DNA of 64,000 bases, from contig NZ_JAPQNS010000001.1 in NCBI RefSeq assembly GCF_028867935.1, positions 1,054,001 through 1,118,000 on the forward strand, given 5' to 3'. The position numbers and the translations under genes were made by a program. Numbering within the stretch: the stretch's first letter is position 1; the number at the start of each line of letters is the position of its first letter. Below, in pieces: positions 59,590 to 64,000 of the stretch. The DNA comes from Flavobacterium sp. SUN052. GTDB lineage: Bacteria > Bacteroidota > Bacteroidia > Flavobacteriales > Flavobacteriaceae. The notes below the pieces were generated by a model. It had not been told where the DNA came from. It did no database searches and was given only the letters and a program-made list of their open reading frames with translations.

Positions 59590-62500
59590 ATGGTCATACC
59601 CTTTGCATTCGCTACGTCTCGGTCAACAACGCTGGCCGTTTTACTCACGTTTTTATCGTTTTTAAGTCGGGCGCAGACCCCTGCACAGCCACCAGCATTT
59701 CTGGTGCCAACACCCAGGGCCAGCCAATGGGCTGACTCAGTGTTTAATAGCCTCACGCCTGATGAGCGCATTGCCCAGCTAATTATGGTAGCGGGGTATT
59801 CGAACCGCAACCGGGCTTATGAGGATTCACTTTGTAATCTGGTCCGTACGTACCGACTAGGGGGCGTAGTAATGTTCCAGGGTGGGCCCGTTCGGCATGC
59901 TAAACTTACTAATCGACTCCAGGCTCTTTCTGCCGTGCCGTTGCTGATGGCCATCGATGGGGAGTGGGGGCTCGGTATGCGCCTGGATAGTACGGTTCGG
60001 TTCCCCTACCAGATGACACTGGGCGGTATGGTTGGGCAAGACGAATTGATTTACCAGATGGGCGCTGACATGGCCCGGCAGTGCAAACGAATTGGTATTC
60101 ACGTCAATTTTGCGCCGGTTGTCGATGTTAATAACAACCCTAACAACCCGGTTATCAACTTCCGATCGTTCGGCGAAGATAAGTACGCCGTGACCCGTAA
60201 AGGATTAGCCTACATGCGCGGTATGCAGGATAACCACCTGATGACCAGTATTAAACATTTTCCCGGACACGGCGATACCGGCGTTGATTCCCATTATGAC
60301 CTGCCCGTGATTACCAAGTCGCGGCAGCAGTTAGATAGTCTTGAACTATACCCGTTTTTACAACTGATTAACGCCGGAGCCGCTGGGGTGATGGTCTCGC
60401 ATTTGAGCATTCCAGCACTGGATTCGGCAAAAAACTTCCCGGCGACACTCTCGCCCAAAATTCTGACGGGTCTACTACGCGATCAACTCCATTTTCAGGG
60501 GTTGACCTTTTCAGATGCCATGAACATGAAAGGTCTGACCAAGTTTTACCCATCGGGCGTGTCGGATCGGATGGCCGTTGAAGCGGGTATGGATGTACTT
60601 GAGTTTACCGAAGATGTTCCCCGTGCCATTGCCGAAATCAAACAGGCCATTGTCGATGGGCGCATTTCGCAAGCCAGTATCAACGCTCGCTGTATGAAAG
60701 TGCTTCGGGCCAAAGCGTGGGTAGGTTTGGATCAATACAAACCTGTAGTACTCGATAATCTGGTCAGCGATCTAAACCAACCTCAGTCGGAGTTGCTCAA
60801 TCGAAAACTGTACGAAGGTGCAATAACGGTGGTGAAGAACGACGGTAATCTGTTACCGATCCGGGCGTTAGATTCCCTACGAATTGCGTCGGTGTCACTT
60901 GAATCCCAAGCTATTACTCCTTTCCAGCAAATGCTGGGCAACTACACCCAGGTCGATCATTTTAATCTGACTTCCACCTCCCCCGACTCGACTATTGCCC
61001 GGGTTCGTGAGCAGTTGAAAAACTACAATCTGGTGTTGGTAGGTGTTCACCTGAATAATATTCGGCCCGGTGTTCGCTACGGAGTACAGGCAAAAACGGT
61101 GGCTTTGGTGCAGGAACTTGCCGCCACCGACAAAGCCATTATGGCGGTGTTTGGGAATGCCTATGTACTAGACAAACTACCGGGCATTGACCGGGCCCGC
61201 GCCATTGTGATGCCTTACCAATTGACTAACTTGACTGAAGAACTCTCGGCCCAACTGATTTTTGGTGCTATTGGTGCAACGGGAAAACTACCCGTAACTG
61301 TAAACAAAACGTTTGCTTTCGGAACGGGCATAAACACGCCCTCGCTTGGTCGCCTGAAATACACGATCCCTGAGGAGGTTGGTATGTCGTCGATGTATCT
61401 GGCACAACAGGTCGACTCGGTGGTGAATGTAGGTTTACAGGCAAAAGCATTTCCCGGTTGTGTGGTACAGTTAGCCAAAGACGGCAAAGTGATTTTCCGC
61501 AAGGCATACGGTACCATTACGTTCGATGGCTCGCTGGGTGTAGAGCCCCGACCAGTGCAGTTGACTGATTTGTACGACATGGCCTCCGTTACCAAAATCA
61601 GCACCTCAACGCCCGCACTAATGCGGCTGGTTGACCTTGGCAAGTTTAATGTCGATGCCACCATGAGTACTTACCTGCCCAGTTACCGTAATTCGAACAA
61701 AGCCGATATCGTCTGGCGCGATGTATTAACCCATCAGGCTCGCCTGAAAGCCTGGATTCCGTTCTGGCAGGAAACGAAGGAGCAGGTCGATGGTAAAATG
61801 ACCGCTGCCTTCAAACCCAAAACATTCAGTAGTGAGCGCTCAAAACGTTTCCCTATTGAGGTGACCGACAGCCTGTTTCTGTATCGTGATTACCCCAAAC
61901 AGATTTTCAAAGAGATCAGAGATTCGCCGTTGAACGCTAAAAAAGAGTACGTATACAGCGACCTGTCGTTTTATCTTTACCCTCAGATTGTGGAGCGATT
62001 GACAGGTGAAGATTTCGAAGAATTCCTGAAAACGACGTTTTATCGCCCACTCGGTGCCACCACGCTGGGCTACCGGCCAAGAAACTTCTACCCATTGAGC
62101 CGAATTGTTCCGACTGAATACGACTCGTTGTTTCGTAAAACGCTTATCTGGGGGCGCGTTCACGACGAAGGCGCAGCAATGCTAGACGGCCTCTCAGGCC
62201 ACGCGGGTTTGTTTGGCTCTGCCAACGACCTGATGAAATTAATGGAAATGTACCGGCAACGAGGCACTTATGGCGGTAAGCAGTATCTAAGTCCTGAAGT
62301 GTTGACTGAGTTTACGCGGTACCAGTTTCCAGAACTGGGCAACCGGCGCGGCTTAGGCTTCGAAAAGCCAGCTTACAAATACAATGGCAATGCGCCCCGT
62401 TCGGCCAGCCCGTCGAGCTTTGGGCATTCGGGCTTCACCGGGACGTTCACCTGGGTTGACCCAGTCTATAACCTTAGCTATGTATTCCTGTCGAATCGGG

Positions 62501-62595
62501 TTTACCCGACACGCAATAACAACCAGATTTCGTCTCTGAATATTCGTACCAACGTGATGGAAGCCATGTACAAGGCTATGAAGCGAGGGATCTAA
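59590..62595 (+). CDS. GH3 beta-N-acetylglucosaminidase-like / serine beta-lactamase-like fusion
   Basis: Exported protein of 1001 residues with an N-terminal signal (about 1-29). Residues about 45-385 form a NagZ-like GH3 barrel: HFPGHGDTGVDSH (Asp233, His235 dyad) and nucleophile Asp309 in FSDAMNMKG. A GH3 C-terminal sandwich-like region (about 400-580) follows. The last 400 residues are a class C beta-lactamase/DD-peptidase-like domain with S-V-T-K (Ser666, Lys669), YSD and HSG motifs. The combination suggests periplasmic peptidoglycan turnover: removal of GlcNAc plus peptide cleavage. Which activity dominates cannot be decided here. Confidence 0.9.
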   Translation: MVIPFAFATSRSTTLAVLLTFLSFLSRAQTPAQPPAFLVPTPRASQWADSVFNSLTPDERIAQLIMVAGYSNRNRAYEDSLCNLVRTYRLGGVVMFQGGPVRHAKLTNRLQALSAVPLLMAIDGEWGLGMRLDSTVRFPYQMTLGGMVGQDELIYQMGADMARQCKRIGIHVNFAPVVDVNNNPNNPVINFRSFGEDKYAVTRKGLAYMRGMQDNHLMTSIKHFPGHGDTGVDSHYDLPVITKSRQQLDSLELYPFLQLINAGAAGVMVSHLSIPALDSAKNFPATLSPKILTGLLRDQLHFQGLTFSDAMNMKGLTKFYPSGVSDRMAVEAGMDVLEFTEDVPRAIAEIKQAIVDGRISQASINARCMKVLRAKAWVGLDQYKPVVLDNLVSDLNQPQSELLNRKLYEGAITVVKNDGNLLPIRALDSLRIASVSLESQAITPFQQMLGNYTQVDHFNLTSTSPDSTIARVREQLKNYNLVLVGVHLNNIRPGVRYGVQAKTVALVQELAATDKAIMAVFGNAYVLDKLPGIDRARAIVMPYQLTNLTEELSAQLIFGAIGATGKLPVTVNKTFAFGTGINTPSLGRLKYTIPEEVGMSSMYLAQQVDSVVNVGLQAKAFPGCVVQLAKDGKVIFRKAYGTITFDGSLGVEPRPVQLTDLYDMASVTKISTSTPALMRLVDLGKFNVDATMSTYLPSYRNSNKADIVWRDVLTHQARLKAWIPFWQETKEQVDGKMTAAFKPKTFSSERSKRFPIEVTDSLFLYRDYPKQIFKEIRDSPLNAKKEYVYSDLSFYLYPQIVERLTGEDFEEFLKTTFYRPLGATTLGYRPRNFYPLSRIVPTEYDSLFRKTLIWGRVHDEGAAMLDGLSGHAGLFGSANDLMKLMEMYRQRGTYGGKQYLSPEVLTEFTRYQFPELGNRRGLGFEKPAYKYNGNAPRSASPSSFGHSGFTGTFTWVDPVYNLSYVFLSNRVYPTRNNNQISSLNIRTNVMEAMYKAMKRGI

Positions 62596-62600
62596 CGTGT

Positions 62601-62658
62601 ACAGTTGAGTAATAAAAAAAGACCCGGCTGGCCGGGTCTTTTTTTATTACTCAACTGT
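62601..62658. terminator. bidirectional terminator, perfect 28-bp palindrome
   Basis: Arms 62601-62628 and 62631-62658 are perfectly complementary with a 2-nt loop. The core GACCCGGC...GCCGGGTC is flanked by A7 and T7 tracts, giving a T-run in both directions. It lies between the GH3 gene and the convergent Uma2 gene and overlaps the last 12 nt of the latter. Confidence 0.95.
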
Positions 62659-63267
62659 AATCCCTTTTTTCTGTAGGTATGCCCCAATATTGAATGTCTG
62701 CCCGTCCATGAGGGTAATGTCCCGGTTCCAGTCGACTGTTTCGATGCGTTCTTTGTTAGCTACAATTACAGCCTGTGCTTCAGTCAATACCCAAAACACA
62801 GTTTCAACACCAAAATCGAGCAGTTTGCGGGTCTTTTTATAGATGTAGCCACTTTCTGTCATTGCCTCCACATCGGCATCAATGTCCACCTCAATGGCTA
62901 TTTTAGGGGGTACGTCTACGAATTTTTTTGAGATTTTGGAAGCAGGTAGCACTGACTGATCAAAGATCGCGATGTCGTTAGAAACGTTATCGCGGTGATT
63001 AAGATGCACACCGGGTTCGCTAACGAGGACAAAGTACTGGTCTTCATCTATAAACAGCAGAATGACTTTCATCAAGTGTGAAATAATAACTGACTGTAAA
63101 CTGCTTGCTCCCATTATTTCGGTGGTTGTTTTTTTTCCTGCCAGCACATCCCGGTAACCTTTGTAGTAGATAGGTTTTCCATCCATGACCTCATAAATCA
63201 GATAGTCAGGGATTTTTTGTTTCGGTTTTGGAGCTACCCGCCGGGGGCCAGTCAGTGCAACAGCCAT
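62647..63267 (-). CDS. Uma2-family (DUF820) putative endonuclease
   Basis: Protein of 206 residues with the Uma2 restriction-like fold: YLIYEVMDGKPIYYKGYRDVLAG near the N-terminus, DIAIFDQSVLP, and the EVDID acidic strand (PKIAIEVDIDADVEAM) that supplies the PD-(D/E)xK-type carboxylates. The role of this family is uncertain. The 3' end overlaps the bidirectional terminator. Confidence 0.88.
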   Translation of the reverse strand: MAVALTGPRRVAPKPKQKIPDYLIYEVMDGKPIYYKGYRDVLAGKKTTTEIMGASSLQSVIISHLMKVILLFIDEDQYFVLVSEPGVHLNHRDNVSNDIAIFDQSVLPASKISKKFVDVPPKIAIEVDIDADVEAMTESGYIYKKTRKLLDFGVETVFWVLTEAQAVIVANKERIETVDWNRDITLMDGQTFNIGAYLQKKGITVE

Positions 63268-63294
63268 AGTCTTGTTGAGTCAGTTCTGTTTTGT

Positions 63295-63302
63295 CAAAGA
63301 TA
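63295..63302 (-). promoter_or_regulatory. TAnnTTTG promoter element of the Uma2 gene
   Basis: Minus-strand TATCTTTG matches the -7 consensus; the leader would be about 20 nt. No good -33 at the usual distance. Confidence 0.4.
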
Positions 63303-63354
63303 TAGAAACTTAGGGCAAAAACGGCCGCTGCGAAAACGTAGACCGTAAGGGAGT

Positions 63355-63657
63355 TTATAGTTTTACGCCTTTCAAAAGCCAGACTAACTGAATCGCCTGT
63401 TCCTTTAGATGTAAAAATTTCTTCCGTTCGTCATCGCCCATAAATGCCATAAAGTCAGACTCAGCGTCGAACTCTACCAGGTGAATTTCATACGGTTTAT
63501 CCAGCGAGCCTTCAATCACTGAAGTGTCATCAGGACGTATACGCAGAAGAAGCCGACCGTTATACTTGCCAATGGTTGGGATAGCAACGGCTTCAAATTC
63601 ATCGAATACCGCTTCCTGACCTTCTTTGATGTAGATGAGTTGGGTGATGTAGAGCAT
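63355..63657 (-). CDS. DUF1330-like dimeric alpha/beta-barrel protein
   Basis: Protein of 100 residues: ITQLIYIKEGQEAVFDEFEAVAIPTIGKYNGRLLLRIRP...EIHLVEFDAESDFMAFMGDDERKKFL. The arrangement of strand, helix (E-x-F-x-x-F-E-x-x-A-x-P), G-G-x-L-L strand and D-x-x-F-x-x-F helix matches DUF1330/ferredoxin-like dimeric barrels. Reaction unknown. Confidence 0.8.
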   Translation of the reverse strand: MLYITQLIYIKEGQEAVFDEFEAVAIPTIGKYNGRLLLRIRPDDTSVIEGSLDKPYEIHLVEFDAESDFMAFMGDDERKKFLHLKEQAIQLVWLLKGVKL

Positions 63658-63819
63658 TTTCGAACGTGTTGGTTTATGAATCCTGTTAAGTAAAAGTAAT
63701 AGTAGGAAAACTTTTCTAGGTAGGATAAACTACAGGAACAATTTTCAAGACTAGAATTTTAGTTCATCATGTTCTACCCTGATTTACGCTCATTCATCAG
63801 CTTTTGTTGTTTTAATGGC

Positions 63820-63848
63820 TTGTCTATGGGGGAATATCTGTAGTTTTG
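63820..63848 (+). promoter_or_regulatory. promoter of the type III glutamine synthetase gene
   Basis: TTG at 63820-63822, 18-nt spacer, TAGTTTTG at 63841-63848. Transcription would begin near 63855, about 30 nt before the ATG at 63884. Confidence 0.55.
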
Positions 63849-63883
63849 ACCGTGTTTCTAGCCAATAAATCTTAGCGCATACT

Positions 63884-64000
63884 ATGTCCAATTTCCGCTT
63901 CAAAGCCCTTGAAATAGCCCAAAATCGGCACGCCATTCTGGTTACTCCGCCTGCTGAGCGCGTTGCTGATTTCTACGGTATCAACACGTTCAACAAAGAC
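63884..64000 (+). CDS. glnA: Type III glutamine synthetase, N-terminal fragment
   Basis: The frame opens at the ATG at 63884 and runs 39 codons to the window edge. The visible sequence (MSNFRFKALEIAQNRHAIL...TPPAERVADFYG) has the N-terminal pattern of GSIII enzymes of Bacteroidota: a short helix, then NR-(x)3-V/L-x-x-P and a [SA]-D-[FY]-[YF] block. The catalytic domain lies outside the window. The product would make glutamine from glutamate and ammonia. Confidence 0.8.
   Translation, partial: MSNFRFKALEIAQNRHAILVTPPAERVADFYGINTFNKD

Noticed and set aside
1..64000. tRNA, rRNA, riboswitch or insertion-sequence genes
   Set aside because: Reading both strands showed no cloverleaf-like tRNA, rRNA-like stretch, known riboswitch core or transposase; a covariance-model scan would be needed to exclude small RNAs.

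Overview
The window reads as a chromosomal segment of a Bacteroidota bacterium of the Cytophagales (Spirosoma-like). Signs of this are a SusC/SusD pair, large duplicated MacB/FtsX-type permeases, a type III glutamine synthetase start, a RhaT/RhaI/aldolase-dehydrogenase rhamnose operon, DUF4097 proteins, and promoters of the Bacteroidota TTG-N18-20-TAnnTTTG type. No rRNA, tRNA, CRISPR array, transposase or prophage was seen. The genus is inference from gene style.

Layout. 1-6815 (minus): a heavy-metal/cation efflux locus with a CzcA-type RND pump (cut by the window edge), CzcB adaptor, CzcC outer-membrane channel, sensor kinase and OmpR-type regulator. A repeat-rich surface protein follows (7137-8240). 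8516-13252: a SusC/SusD pair. 13637-26148: five paralogous FtsX-type permeases without an ATPase. The first stands alone and the other four form an operon; both units are preceded by the same arrangement of tandem GTCCG palindromes and a sigma-54-like -24/-12 element. 26127-28829: a five-PAS histidine kinase. 29178-30944: two small exported proteins plus a membrane-embedded winged-helix regulator. 30941-36986: a patatin-like lipase and a translationally coupled glycan-synthesis operon (flippase-like protein, two GT2 enzymes, a NodB deacetylase). One GT2 carries an in-frame palindromic insertion.

36974-46596: ruvC, a Xre/RES toxin-antitoxin pair, a GNAT acetyltransferase, an AT-rich island with a PD-(D/E)xK nuclease-like gene, and a rhamnose operon (transporter, aldolase/dehydrogenase, isomerase, kinase). 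46823-52241: a TonB-type receptor and an ECF sigma operon with a HEAT-repeat anti-sigma-like protein and two DUF4097 proteins. 52427-64000: mostly single genes, including an orphan ABC ATPase, HAD phosphatase, glnS, a lipoprotein, a voltage-gated-type K+ channel, a LysR regulator, a small exported protein, a GH3/beta-lactamase fusion, Uma2, a DUF1330-like protein and the start of glnA (type III).

The intergenic DNA is rich in long inverted repeats of several families (13273, 33049, 35400, 40434, 41946, 46737, 53463, 56451, 62601). The strongest candidates for undescribed biology are the putative sigma-54 regulon of the permease cluster, the 11-bp phased TTAGAA operator array shared by the efflux operon and its regulator, the exported-protein/membrane-regulator operon at 29178-30944, and the palindrome domesticated inside a glycosyltransferase.
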